Of a stretch of DNA of 64,000 bases, positions 1 through 9,561 are shown piece by piece. Each line of letters starts with the position of its first letter. The first letter of the stretch is position 1. The DNA is taken from the NCBI GenBank assembly GCA_031287415.1, contig JAITSY010000019.1, forward strand, positions 1-64,000, written 5' to 3'. The DNA is from Candidatus Methanorbis basalitermitum (GTDB taxonomy: Archaea > Halobacteriota > Methanomicrobia > Methanomicrobiales > Methanocorpusculaceae). The notes under the pieces were generated by a model. That model did not search any database, had not been told where the DNA came from, and saw only the letters and a program-made list of their open reading frames with translations. The translations under genes were made by a program, and so were the position numbers.

Positions 1-45
1 CATTGTTCCCAATACTTCTGATGTTTTTACATTTACCTCGCCCCT

Positions 46-98
46 TTTTTCAAGTAGGCCGAGAGAGAAAGTAGGTTAACCTAAGATATACATCTTAG
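46..98 (+). repeat. Family B repeat copy 1
   Basis: ttttttcaagtaggccgagagagaaagtaggttaacctaagatatacatctta. Confidence 0.7.
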
Positions 99-139
99 TT
101 AGTTATGGTATCATTCCGAAGAAAAATATTCCCAAAATA

Positions 140-1069
140 CTACTCCTCAAGGATCGCACGAATTGCCCGCCGAACGCTATCCTCCGAGGTAAACCCTGGT
201 TCCCAGCCAAGTAACCTCAGTTTCGCCACATCAAGTCGCATCATCGGCACATCCCCAACCCAACCGCGGTCGCCGCCCGTGAAACTGAACGAAACATTGG
301 CGAGGTCCATTTCCTCCACAATCAGCTCCGCAATTCTTTGGACGCTCACCCAGTCCTCAGATCCAATATTAAACACATTAACCGCCGCATCAGAAACCGT
401 CGGCGCATACATCATCGCCGCCACACAGCTCTCCACCGCAAGATATGACTTGCTCTGTCGACCATCACCGAGGATCTCCAGTTCGCTTGGGTTCTTCCGC
501 AACTTCTGCACGAAATCGTAAATAATTCCATGGGTACTCCGTGAACCCGTGATATTGGCGAACCGATAGATCCAGGCCTTCATCCCGCAGGTCGCCGCAT
601 ACGCCGAAATCATCGCCTCACACGCAAGCTTGCTTGCCCCGTAGACCGATATCGGTTCCATCGGTGCATACCCCTCCGGCGTTGGAATCACCTCCGCCTC
701 GCCGTATACCGTTGAGGTCGACGTGAACACCATCTCCCGGACACCGTGCTCCTTCATCGCCTCAAGAACCCGGACTGTTGCCGTCACATTGTTATTGTAC
801 ACCTCAAATGACTTGCGAGCCGACCCCCGGACATCCGGATCTGCCGCAATATGATACACACGGTCAACATCGGCAAACAGCCCCTGCCATCCATCATCCA
901 GCAGATTCGCATGTTTGAAGGCCGCAAGGGCACCAATATTGTGTTCAAGATTCATCATCCTGCCAGTAACCATCGAGTCGATGACAGTGACCAAATCCCC
1001 ACGAGAAAGAAGAATATCCACCAGATGCGAGCCGATAAAACCAGCTCCGCCGGTAACAATACAGTGCAT
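140..1069 (-). CDS. NAD-dependent epimerase/dehydratase (UDP-glucose 4-epimerase-like)
   Basis: MHCIVTGGAGFIGSHLVDILLSRGD Rossmann motif and YGASK catalytic motif; start trimmed from the ORF-track start to MHCIVTGG. Confidence 0.9.
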   Translation of the reverse strand: MHCIVTGGAGFIGSHLVDILLSRGDLVTVIDSMVTGRMMNLEHNIGALAAFKHANLLDDGWQGLFADVDRVYHIAADPDVRGSARKSFEVYNNNVTATVRVLEAMKEHGVREMVFTSTSTVYGEAEVIPTPEGYAPMEPISVYGASKLACEAMISAYAATCGMKAWIYRFANITGSRSTHGIIYDFVQKLRKNPSELEILGDGRQSKSYLAVESCVAAMMYAPTVSDAAVNVFNIGSEDWVSVQRIAELIVEEMDLANVSFSFTGGDRGWVGDVPMMRLDVAKLRLLGWEPGFTSEDSVRRAIRAILEE

Positions 1070-1146
1070 ATACACATGTTGGTGCTGACAAATGATGAAT
1101 GCCGCGTTTACCCTGCAAACCCCAGGCAAAACTCATGCCGTACGAA

Positions 1147-2229
1147 TCAGGTTTTGGTAACAACAACTCCCTTGTTGTCAACCTTTGTTGCAACCGCAAT
1201 CTCCAGACTTAACGGATCTAAAATCAGCTGAACTTCAGCTGCAGACTTTTCCGTAACGATGCAGACTGACGGACCGACCGAACTCATTGCCACAAACTCA
1301 AGACCTGCATGCCTCAGGGAGTTCATGTACTGGTAAAGAAAGAACGTGTGGTGCTGCACCTCAGCGCGCTTGGAGCCGCGGAACTCGATCTCCTCCATGA
1401 TGTCGCCCATCTCTTTCAGATTGCCCCTAGCAAGCGACGGAATCAGGTCCATCATCAGCAGGTAGGCTTTGAGTTCACGGTCACGGTAGTCGAGGATTCT
1501 CGCCCGGTTCATCAGCAGCGTGAACTCTTCGTGGCCTGCGTTGGCATCTATATCATGGGTGTGCGGGATGACGACGAAGACATTCCTGCTCTCGGCAAAG
1601 GGATGATTGTAGACACGGATCAGCTGGTCACCGACAATTGTCATTCCACCATAGATGCTTGCGGCCGACCCGACACCGGTTTCAAACCCGAATGCGACTT
1701 TCCCCTCCTCTTCAGTCTCTTCCACATAGTTGTGACCGATGAGCATGCGGACACTCTCCAGACTCAGAGGACAGCAGGTGGCCTCATTCATGGCGGTGAC
1801 CACCGCTGTTGCGATGGTGCAGGTCGAACCAAGACCAACGTGTTCCTTGCCATAGTCAACAGTTTTGACAGTAAAGCCACCTGAATAGCCAGTGACTGCT
1901 TTAAACGCTGCAACAAGGTGTTCGATGAGATGCATGCGGGGCGAGTCGACGACGACAGCCCCGGGTGTACAGGTGACCGTCGCTTCGCAGTAGATCTGGA
2001 TAGCGAATCCGAATCCGCCGCCACCGGGGGTCCCAGGGCTGAACCGGTTCATGTCAAGAACAGAAAGGTGGATACGCGCAGGAACACGGACTGTTATGGT
2101 ATTTCCTGCCGAGTGCGGCTCATGGGAGACGATGATATCGTCGATGTGCAAACATTCACCCGGGTAAAAGGAACAGAACTCGTACTCAACCAGATCGAGG
2201 TCTCCCCCCCGGATCTTCATGATGGTCAT
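1147..2229 (-). CDS. GHMP-family protein, beta-ribofuranosylaminobenzene 5'-phosphate synthase-like
   Basis: RVPARIHLSVLDMNR, HVGLGSTCTIATAV, VVIPHTHD motifs typical of beta-RFAP synthase-like GHMP proteins; exact start uncertain. Confidence 0.7.
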   Translation of the reverse strand: MTIMKIRGGDLDLVEYEFCSFYPGECLHIDDIIVSHEPHSAGNTITVRVPARIHLSVLDMNRFSPGTPGGGGFGFAIQIYCEATVTCTPGAVVVDSPRMHLIEHLVAAFKAVTGYSGGFTVKTVDYGKEHVGLGSTCTIATAVVTAMNEATCCPLSLESVRMLIGHNYVEETEEEGKVAFGFETGVGSAASIYGGMTIVGDQLIRVYNHPFAESRNVFVVIPHTHDIDANAGHEEFTLLMNRARILDYRDRELKAYLLMMDLIPSLARGNLKEMGDIMEEIEFRGSKRAEVQHHTFFLYQYMNSLRHAGLEFVAMSSVGPSVCIVTEKSAAEVQLILDPLSLEIAVATKVDNKGVVVTKT

Positions 2230-2373
2230 AATTTTTCCGGGTGTTACGTGGCCTCTGAAAAAATATAATGGTTTGGTTTACCGTAGTGTTGTCTATATTT
2301 ATACCTGCTTCCCCAAAGTAGACATATCTGCCGTCAGCTGCCAAACGCAAAAAATCCCGATGCCTCTTAGGCA

Positions 2374-2500
2374 TGATGGGCTTTTGTTTTATTACATATA
2401 AATTACGAGTGTTAGACACACATACCATATATATCTAATTATATAGACAGTTATATTTCATATTTGAAAAATTGGGCCCATTCAAACAGATAATTCGGTT
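2374..2500 (+). repeat. Family A dispersed repeat copy 1 (divergent)
   Basis: tatagacagttatatttcatatttgaaaaattgggcccattcaaacagataattcgg. Confidence 0.8.
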
Positions 2501-3409
2501 TGTTTTAGGATAAAACTGCACCGTTCTCTCTTTCATAAAGGATAGGAGGAGCTGCAAAGCCTTTGGCTTTGCAGCCCGCGGCAGGGTTCTGTTGCCTTTT
2601 CAGGCTTGGCTCTTTTTTAGGGGCTGTCTGCTGCTGCCTTGTTTGCCTTTATGGATGACAAAACTCTACACGTTATTGCCTGCGTGCATAATGCTGCTTG
2701 CAGTGGCAGTAAAGCATCGGCATTTTGCTTGGAAATTCGAAGGTTTCCAATACAGAATGTACCGAACGCAGAAGAATAATGAGAAACAGCATACATCCAG
2801 CGGCGATTTTTCCTGTGAAGAACAGCCCTGACATGAAAAAAGAGGAAAATTTTAGCCGAAGTAGGGTGATTCAAGACTACCGTACGTGATCGTTTTGCCG
2901 TCGCGAAGCGCTGCGATGACATCATCCATATTGGCATCAACATAAGCGAGGACAGGCTCCATACGGCCGAATACCCGAAACAACATTCGCTCCTAGCTGC
3001 CAAGCTCCAGATCAAGCCCATACCAGCTGTGGTCACCAAAATCATTGACGCCCTTCCTCGCAGGAAAGGGAAAACGTAGTGTCGGACCCAGCTCATATCC
3101 GGGCCGGGTAACATACCGGCGGAAGATTCCAGATCGACAGGTGTACTAATTTGTGCCCTCGCATGACTTATTCTGCACAATCACTGCAATGTACTTCACC
3201 TCTGTGAGGACACCGGAAAGATCGATCTTTGGCAAAATGTTGCAGCCGGAGAACATACGTGAAGGAGTGATGCTGTTCGCTCCAAGGTGGATGGTAAGCT
3301 ACTGCATATAATACACTTTCCCGAAAACCAGATAGATGTATAGGCTGGGGAACAACATCCATGAGATGAGACCTCAACAATAAATAGTGGGAAAGGCAAC
3401 AAAACTGGC

Positions 3410-3862
3410 ATGGACGCTCTGACCATATACACTGACGGCGCCAGCCGCGGAAACCCAGGGCAAGCCGCATCTGCATGGCTGATTCTCCGGGGAACCGAAG
3501 TATTGGAGTCCGAGGTTCGCGTTCTTGGCATACAGACCAACAACGCGGCTGAGTACACCGCACTCGCCAGTGCCCTCATCGCCGCAACGAATTACTCTAA
3601 TCCAAACACCACGAAACTCGCGGTGTTTTCCGACAGCGAACTCATGATCTCGCAGATGAACGGAACATATGCCGTCCGCTCCAAGACCCTCCGACCCCTC
3701 TATGATGAGGCGGTGAAGAATGCATCTGTGTTTGCGGAGGTATCCTACATGCATCTTCCGCGGGAAAACGCGTACATCGGGTCCTGCGACTGGCTGTGCA
3801 ACCATGTTCTTGACACGCTCGTGGCAGCAGAGGATGCGGTCAAGTCGCGGAAAAAAATGTAG
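3410..3862 (+). CDS. ribonuclease HI family protein
   Basis: IYTDGASRGNPGQA, NNAAEYTAL, FSDSELMISQMNG motifs. Confidence 0.9.
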   Translation: MDALTIYTDGASRGNPGQAASAWLILRGTEVLESEVRVLGIQTNNAAEYTALASALIAATNYSNPNTTKLAVFSDSELMISQMNGTYAVRSKTLRPLYDEAVKNASVFAEVSYMHLPRENAYIGSCDWLCNHVLDTLVAAEDAVKSRKKM

Positions 3863-3868
3863 CCGTTT

Positions 3869-4046
3869 GTGTGTCTACCCATTGGCATCGTCCAGTCTCA
3901 CTTTCAGGTGTGCAAAGACGTACCCAATCAGGGAAAAAACACTGACAAGCTCATTACCATTGAGATCTATCCTGAGTATTCCGACGGATTGTTAGGCCTT
4001 GCCAAGGGGGACGCGATATTCATCCCCTACTGGTTTGCGTGGAATT
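3869..4046 (+). pseudogene. Truncated TrmO/TsaA-like (UPF0066) fragment
   Basis: PIGIVQSHFQ...ITIEIYPEYSDGLLGLAKGDAIFIPYWF matches the N-terminal half of TsaA/TrmO, then runs into a repeat (family C). Confidence 0.7.
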
Positions 4047-4124
4047 GTTGCATGGCAGCGAAACCCGCTGACCTGCAACGCTGCATACCGTCGACTGGGT
4101 CGGCGTAATCTCTAAGGCGTGCAG
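4047..4124 (+). repeat. Family C REP-like GC-rich repeat
   Basis: ttgcatggcagcgaaacccgctg...gtcggcgtaatctctaaggcgtgcagc. Confidence 0.65.
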
Positions 4125-4217
4125 CTATTTCCATGCTAAATACGCAAAAGATATACTCTCCACAGTATAACAGAGTACGCAATAAGTTATATAAACTTAT
4201 ATTATAGGTGAGATTAA

Positions 4218-5084
4218 ATGTTAGACAAACCCAAAGAGTGTGACAGACACAGTGATGGATGCACACAGAAGACCGATACCTGCCAGCAGCCGAAAAAAGC
4301 AGACATCAGCGTAAGACATGTAATCCTAGTTCTCTCCGGCAAGGGTGGAGTCGGTAAGAGCACGGTCTCCGTCAACCTTGCCTACGCACTTGCAAATCAC
4401 GGCTATCAGACCGGCTTGCTTGACTTGGACCTTCACGGTCCGAGCATTGCAAAGATGCTTGGCATTGAGGATCTGAAACTGCAGGCTCTCGGCAACAAAA
4501 TCGTGCCGGTCAAGGTTACCGGTTCCCTGAAAGTCATCTCAATGGCCCTTCTCTTAAACACCACCGACAGCCCCATTGTCTGGCGCGGACCGATGAAAGC
4601 TGCGGCAATCCAGCAGCTCCTCAGCGATGTTGACTGGGGAGACCTTGACTACCTCGTCGTTGACCTGCCACCGGGAACCGGAGATGAGGCGCTGAATATT
4701 GTGCAGTTCGCACCAAACGTTGAGGGTGCCGTAGTCGTTACTACCCCACAGGATGTTGCTGTGCTTGACTCCACGAAGGCGATCAAGTTTGTCGAGATGA
4801 TGGATCTGCCTGTTCTCGGCATCGTGGAGAACATGTCCGGAATGATCTGCCCACATTGCGGTGAAGTAATCGATCTCTTTGGCAGAGGTGGTGGCGAAAA
4901 AGCGGCAAAGGAGTACAATGTGCCTTATCTTGGCGACATCCCAATAGACATTGAGATGCGCAAAGCTGGTGACGAGGGACGACCATTCATCGTCAAAAAA
5001 CCGGGCCAGACGAACCCAACATGGGATGCAGTTGACAAGGTTATGGAAAGCCTGATCGCCGAAATCGAAAAACGGGACGAATGA
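4218..5084 (+). CDS. Mrp/NBP35 family ATP-binding Fe-S carrier protein
   Basis: LSGKGGVGKSTVSVNLAYAL deviant Walker A; CPHCGEVIDLFG. Confidence 0.92.
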   Translation: MLDKPKECDRHSDGCTQKTDTCQQPKKADISVRHVILVLSGKGGVGKSTVSVNLAYALANHGYQTGLLDLDLHGPSIAKMLGIEDLKLQALGNKIVPVKVTGSLKVISMALLLNTTDSPIVWRGPMKAAAIQQLLSDVDWGDLDYLVVDLPPGTGDEALNIVQFAPNVEGAVVVTTPQDVAVLDSTKAIKFVEMMDLPVLGIVENMSGMICPHCGEVIDLFGRGGGEKAAKEYNVPYLGDIPIDIEMRKAGDEGRPFIVKKPGQTNPTWDAVDKVMESLIAEIEKRDE

Positions 5085-5190
5085 TCACACCACTTTTTTT
5101 AAACAGTCAGCCGGCATCAGCTCCTGCGTCATCATAACCATGCGATTCAGCGGGGGTAACTATCATCATCTGCCTGCTGCTTAGAAATAC

Positions 5191-5300
5191 GGACTTATTG
5201 GTTTTAGTGAAAAAATATAATTGTTTCGCCGTTCTCTGCCAATATAGACAGCTATATTTCAGATTTGAAGAACTGTTCCCATTCAAACAGATAATTCCGA
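5191..5300 (+). repeat. Family A copy 2
   Basis: ggacttattggttttagtg...atagacagctatatttcagatttgaagaactgttcccattcaaacagataattccg. Confidence 0.9.
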
Positions 5301-5306
5301 AATATT

Positions 5307-5921
5307 TTAGAGAATTTTCTGGGTGAAGGCGACTGAGCCGGAGATTCGGGTGATCCGCACCTTGATGTTCTGTCCAGCTTTGGTTCCGGAGACATACAGA
5401 ATATACTTTCCAACGTGGGCAACACCGTCACCTTTTTTGCTGATAGAGTCTATGTGGACCTCAAGTTCTTTGCCTTCCTCAATTACCGGTCTCTGTATTT
5501 CTGTTTTTACTTTACGTTTTCTGATTGGACGCTTCGATCCGCATGCCTCGCAGAGAAGCATCAGGACGCGGTCATCTTTGACAAGTTTGGTGTCCGGACG
5601 GCTGCACTCGGAACAAATCACGTAATCATTCACGTATGTGGTGACAATCGCTTCAAACTGCGTCTCTTCAAATTTGCCGTTGAAGACCGCACGGCTACCG
5701 TCGATCTTTCCGGCAGTTCCAAGTTCGCCTAAGATGAACTTCATGAAGTGATCTGGATCGCGATTGAGCGAATCGGCAATGTCCGCGAAATTATCCAAAA
5801 CCGTCGTTTTTCCCTCGAAATAGATCTTGGCTTTGGGCATGACAAATCGTTCACCAGTGTCCGTCGGCTCGGACATCCCTGCGTATGCTGACTTCAGCAT
5901 ATTCTCGTATGAGTCAACCAT
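5307..5921 (-). CDS. translation initiation factor aIF-2 subunit beta with C-terminal TRAM domain
   Basis: eIF2B/5 zinc ribbon CSEC..C..C and C-terminal GKELEVHIDSISKKGDGVAHVGKYILYV TRAM-like segment. Confidence 0.9.
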   Translation of the reverse strand: MVDSYENMLKSAYAGMSEPTDTGERFVMPKAKIYFEGKTTVLDNFADIADSLNRDPDHFMKFILGELGTAGKIDGSRAVFNGKFEETQFEAIVTTYVNDYVICSECSRPDTKLVKDDRVLMLLCEACGSKRPIRKRKVKTEIQRPVIEEGKELEVHIDSISKKGDGVAHVGKYILYVSGTKAGQNIKVRITRISGSVAFTQKIL

Positions 5922-6117
5922 AGGTTATACTTTGGTGCCGAGACCATAAAATTCTGGTGTTGTAAAGCGTATGCTGCTGTTCTCCAAAAAAGTTAGCTCG
6001 TTTTTCAAAACATCTTGCATCGCCAAGAGAAATCCACTAAGAATCAGATGAATCGTTGCCATGCAACTCCAAAAAAGATATGAGGGCAGAAATTTCAAGG
6101 TTCTGTCTGCTGGAAAC

Positions 6118-7374
6118 CTACTCTTTGAACACATTATCAAAGATCATGTCAGATCCCGTGGCGTTCAGACGTGCCCGTTCTTCCCCCTCTTCGGCATAAG
6201 AAAGCACCGGCAGGGTCATGTCGTAGCCAGGTTTGTGACCGAACATCTTCTCCAGCTCCACCTGCTGAGCATGCATGAAAAGCGCATTTGGAATGTCCAT
6301 CGGACACAGTTCCTGACACTGGCCGCAGTTGATGCAGGAGTCTGCGATATGGGCAAACCGGATTAAGTGGAACATGAAGTCTGGCGGGACCTGATCGGGC
6401 CGCACCAGATGTGGTTTTGCCGTGGAACATTCCACACAGTAGCAGACAGGACAGTTTTCGATACAGGCGCGACAGGCAATGCAGCGGGACGACAGCTTCA
6501 TGATCTTCTCCAGCCGCTCACGGCCGGTTCCAAGCTCTGCAAACTGATGGGCACGGTAACGCTCACCAAGTTTCAGCATCGCATTTTCCACTTTACCGCG
6601 GATCTCAAGACCCTTCGGTTCCGGGACACAGGTCGCAACCGCTCCGACGCTGACCGCCGAGTCAAGAAGAGCCGCACCCTTCTCGGAACAGATCTCGACA
6701 AACGTTGCCTTGCCTGCCTTCTCGCCGAACACCCCCCAGTTTCCGCAGGCGAGATCCGCCTGCCGAGGGACCTTGCATTTGCAACGCTGGCAGTTTAGAC
6801 GGCGGCCATAGCCCTCCGGTTCCTCTTCAAGTTTTTCGATGGAAATGCCCTTGTGCTGGTGGGCACCGTTTTCATCGGTGTACTCAATGATGAATTGTCC
6901 CTTGTCAATCTCCTCTTTAAAGACTGCGTCCGGGCTGACCCCATACTTTTCTGCAATCATCTCGCGGGCGATAATTGGCGAGACGGTTCCTCCGCAGTTA
7001 AGGCCAATCAGAATCACATTGTCAAGGTTGATCTGCTGGCGTTTCGCAAGCTCATAGAACGCCATCGCATCGCAGCCTTTTACGGGGACTGCAACTTTCA
7101 TTTCCTTTGCACCACCGAGATATTTCTTCACCATCTTCGCGGACAACAAAGTTCCGCAGTGCAACGAACCCGCGGATTTGGGCATTTCGGCAGGATCAGT
7201 GATCAGTTTGAGTTTTGCGTCGTAAAGATCTGCACCACGGCAGACCGCAAGAACTCCGTCAACCATACCACTTGCAAGCGCATGCTGCAGAAGGGAGGTA
7301 ACCGCTCCGCCGCATTCGCCTTTAATGTCGCAGGACGTGGTCCATGCATATACCATATCGCCTTTTGATGTCAT
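6118..7374 (-). CDS. fdhB: formate dehydrogenase beta subunit (FdhB / FrhB-type with ferredoxin domain)
   Basis: FrhB/FdhB domain and two C-terminal 4Fe-4S motifs (CIACRACIENCP, CINCGQCQELCP). Confidence 0.88.
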   Translation of the reverse strand: MTSKGDMVYAWTTSCDIKGECGGAVTSLLQHALASGMVDGVLAVCRGADLYDAKLKLITDPAEMPKSAGSLHCGTLLSAKMVKKYLGGAKEMKVAVPVKGCDAMAFYELAKRQQINLDNVILIGLNCGGTVSPIIAREMIAEKYGVSPDAVFKEEIDKGQFIIEYTDENGAHQHKGISIEKLEEEPEGYGRRLNCQRCKCKVPRQADLACGNWGVFGEKAGKATFVEICSEKGAALLDSAVSVGAVATCVPEPKGLEIRGKVENAMLKLGERYRAHQFAELGTGRERLEKIMKLSSRCIACRACIENCPVCYCVECSTAKPHLVRPDQVPPDFMFHLIRFAHIADSCINCGQCQELCPMDIPNALFMHAQQVELEKMFGHKPGYDMTLPVLSYAEEGEERARLNATGSDMIFDNVFKE

Positions 7375-7376
7375 GT

Positions 7377-8546
7377 TCAGGCCTCCTTGATGAATGCGCC
7401 CTCGGGCTTTTCTATCTCTTCATAAACGATTTGGCCATAAGCTGGAACGGCTGCTACAAGATCGGCAAAGATCTTTGCCTTGTCCTCCCAGGCGTATTTG
7501 CCATCTGCGAGCAGGCTGATGATCTCACACGGGCATTTGGCCCCCCCCGGTGCGGCGGAGGCCGCACGAACCTTCTGTACGCGACCTTCCCAGCTGGTGA
7601 CGGTACCAGGATACTCATTTGAGGCAGCTGCCGGAAGCACGACGGTCGCGGCATCGGATATATAGGTCGCGTTACTGGCGACGGCCACGATCAGTTCAAG
7701 GTTTGCGAGTGACGGCATGAGGGTAGCGTAGATGTCCTCCTCCATCTCTGGGGTTTCAGTGATGATAAACAGAGCTTTGGTCTTTTCACCAAGCACAAAC
7801 GAACCGAGGCCAAGGGCGGTAGCGGCGCGGCCATTGTTGGTATCATACAGGATGGCTGTCTTTGCTGAAAGTCTTGCAGCGATCGCGGAGGCAGCCGCAT
7901 CATTTGCGAGATAGGCGACGACCGGGTTTTTCGCTGCCGCAATCGCATCGGCAAGCTCGGTCGGGAGTTCAGTATACTCATCGGCAATCACGACAACGTC
8001 AGCCTGAACCGCCGTATAGGACTGCGGGCCGAGGTAGAGCAGTTTGCCCCCGTTTTTCTGCACGTGATAGAGTTTGTTGCCGGTTATCGGGAGCTTTTTC
8101 ATGACATCGCCGATGAGAAGCACGACATCGGCTTTGCCGAAATCGACGATCTTTGCGGTGGACGCGCCAGTACCGCCATAAACAATGCCAATATTTGCCG
8201 CACCAAGGATCTCGCGAGCGAAGCTTGCCACAAGGAACATTGCCTCATTTGTCAGGCGTGAAGAGATCGCAACGGCAATCTCATCGCCCTGGTAATTTGC
8301 AATTTTTTTCGCCTCGGCAATTGCCGCATCCCATTCCACCGGCTGACCACCGATAAGAGGTTCTTCGATCCGCCACTCGGCAAGCGCTGCTGCTGCGTGC
8401 AAGCCGCGGGTACAAAGTTTGCCAGATCCAACCGGGGAGCGGTGGTACGGGGCAACACCAACGGCTTTGCCATCCATCACAATGAGATTGAGGCCACATC
8501 CCGTCCCGCAGTAGGGACAGATAGTCGTTACATATTTCAGTTCCAT
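7377..8546 (-). CDS. short FdhA-like molybdopterin oxidoreductase (389 aa)
   Basis: N-terminal CPYCGTGCGLNL...KLCTRG [4Fe-4S] motif; adjacent to fdhB; much shorter than canonical FdhA. Confidence 0.8.
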   Translation of the reverse strand: MELKYVTTICPYCGTGCGLNLIVMDGKAVGVAPYHRSPVGSGKLCTRGLHAAAALAEWRIEEPLIGGQPVEWDAAIAEAKKIANYQGDEIAVAISSRLTNEAMFLVASFAREILGAANIGIVYGGTGASTAKIVDFGKADVVLLIGDVMKKLPITGNKLYHVQKNGGKLLYLGPQSYTAVQADVVVIADEYTELPTELADAIAAAKNPVVAYLANDAAASAIAARLSAKTAILYDTNNGRAATALGLGSFVLGEKTKALFIITETPEMEEDIYATLMPSLANLELIVAVASNATYISDAATVVLPAAASNEYPGTVTSWEGRVQKVRAASAAPGGAKCPCEIISLLADGKYAWEDKAKIFADLVAAVPAYGQIVYEEIEKPEGAFIKEA

Positions 8547-8749
8547 GATTATCCATAGAAATTTCGATGACGTCAGTATATAATAATGATGTTAAATTAA
8601 CTCAGATAACATGTGTTTTTGATGATTATCAGTGGATTTGTAAACACCATGCAGTTTACCCGGATTTATTGATTGTTGGTGACAGCTTACGGCGCGCATT
8701 TCGCACATTTGCTGCAGGCCCCGTGGGGAAGGCTGCAGACGGAACGTTT

Positions 8750-8873
8750 GCAGCGTTGCACATGTTCTACGTGCAACCACTGCACACCGCCCCGGCACCC
8801 CAAGGCCAAGCCTTGCTTGCTGTTTGCACAGATATGCCGACGTGACCTCTAATCAGAGGCATGCAGCATCAGC
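8750..8873 (+). repeat. Family C REP-like repeat
   Basis: gcagcgttgcacatgttctacgtgcaaccactgcacacc...aaggccaagccttgcttgctgtttgcacagatatgccgacgtgacctctaatcagaggcatgcagc. Confidence 0.7.
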
Positions 8874-9098
8874 AGAGGCACGGAGGCCGCGTCATCAAAG
8901 CGGGACACGCCGGGGCTTTGCCGTGTTTCTGACACCTGCCTTGCTACTTTAGGACGATACATTCCTATATATCTAAGCACGACAAATAAGAGTGGTGCAG
9001 TTTCGTCTGCATGAGTTATCTGTGCAATCAGCTTCAATAACTGATATGTGCAGACTCATGGACACGGGACTTTATCCCGGGTTCATGGAGCTATCAAC

Positions 9099-9284
9099 AT
9101 GGAAAGAAGAAATTCATACGGCGGATCCCGCCACTACAACGACGCGCCCCACGAAATGACCAAGGCAATCTGTTCAGATTGCGGGAAAGAGTGCGAAGTT
9201 CCGTTCAAACCAACCGAGGGAAGACCGGTTTACTGCCGCGACTGCCTCCCAAAGTACAGAGCGCCGCGTACGCCTCGGTACTAA
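9099..9284 (+). CDS. small CXXC zinc-ribbon protein
   Basis: MERRNSYGGSRHYNDAPHEMTKAICSDCGKECEVPFKPTEGRPVYCRDCLPKYR; paired CxxC. Confidence 0.8.
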   Translation: MERRNSYGGSRHYNDAPHEMTKAICSDCGKECEVPFKPTEGRPVYCRDCLPKYRAPRTPRY

Positions 9285-9330
9285 AGAAATAATGCAGCGG
9301 AGAAAATTCCGCTTTGATCTTTTTTGATAA

Positions 9331-9398
9331 GGCTAAGCCTTGTCTGCTGCTTGCGCAAATGTGCTGGCATAACCTCTACCAAAGAGGCGTGCAGCAAT
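9331..9398 (+). repeat. Family C REP-like repeat
   Basis: aaggctaagccttgtctgctgcttgcgcaaatgtgctggcataacctctaccaaagaggcgtgcagc. Confidence 0.7.
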
Positions 9399-9522
9399 AG
9401 AAAATGGACTTATGATTAAGTAGAAATATATAAATACATCTTAATCCACCATAGATAGAGATAATTGATATTTCAGGTTTGAAGAATAGTTCCCACTCAA
9501 ACTGATAATTCCGATGGAAAAT
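9397..9522 (+). mobile_element. Family A copy 3 with near-perfect flanking repeat (atagaaaat / atggaaaat)
   Basis: ggacttatgattaag...tttcaggtttgaagaatagttcccactcaaactgataattccg. Confidence 0.75.
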
Positions 9523-9561
9523 AGCATATATCATCTGTAGAGACTAATACAAGAAATAACG

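Noticed and set aside
2617-3180. 187-aa minus-strand ORF as a real gene
   Set aside because: No recognisable motif; another minus-strand frame shows degraded protein-like text (VDANMDDVIAALRDGKTITYG), so the region is better viewed as decayed.
5307-5921. aIF2-beta with extra TRAM domain as a novel fusion
   Set aside because: I recall this arrangement from other methanogens, so it is not new.
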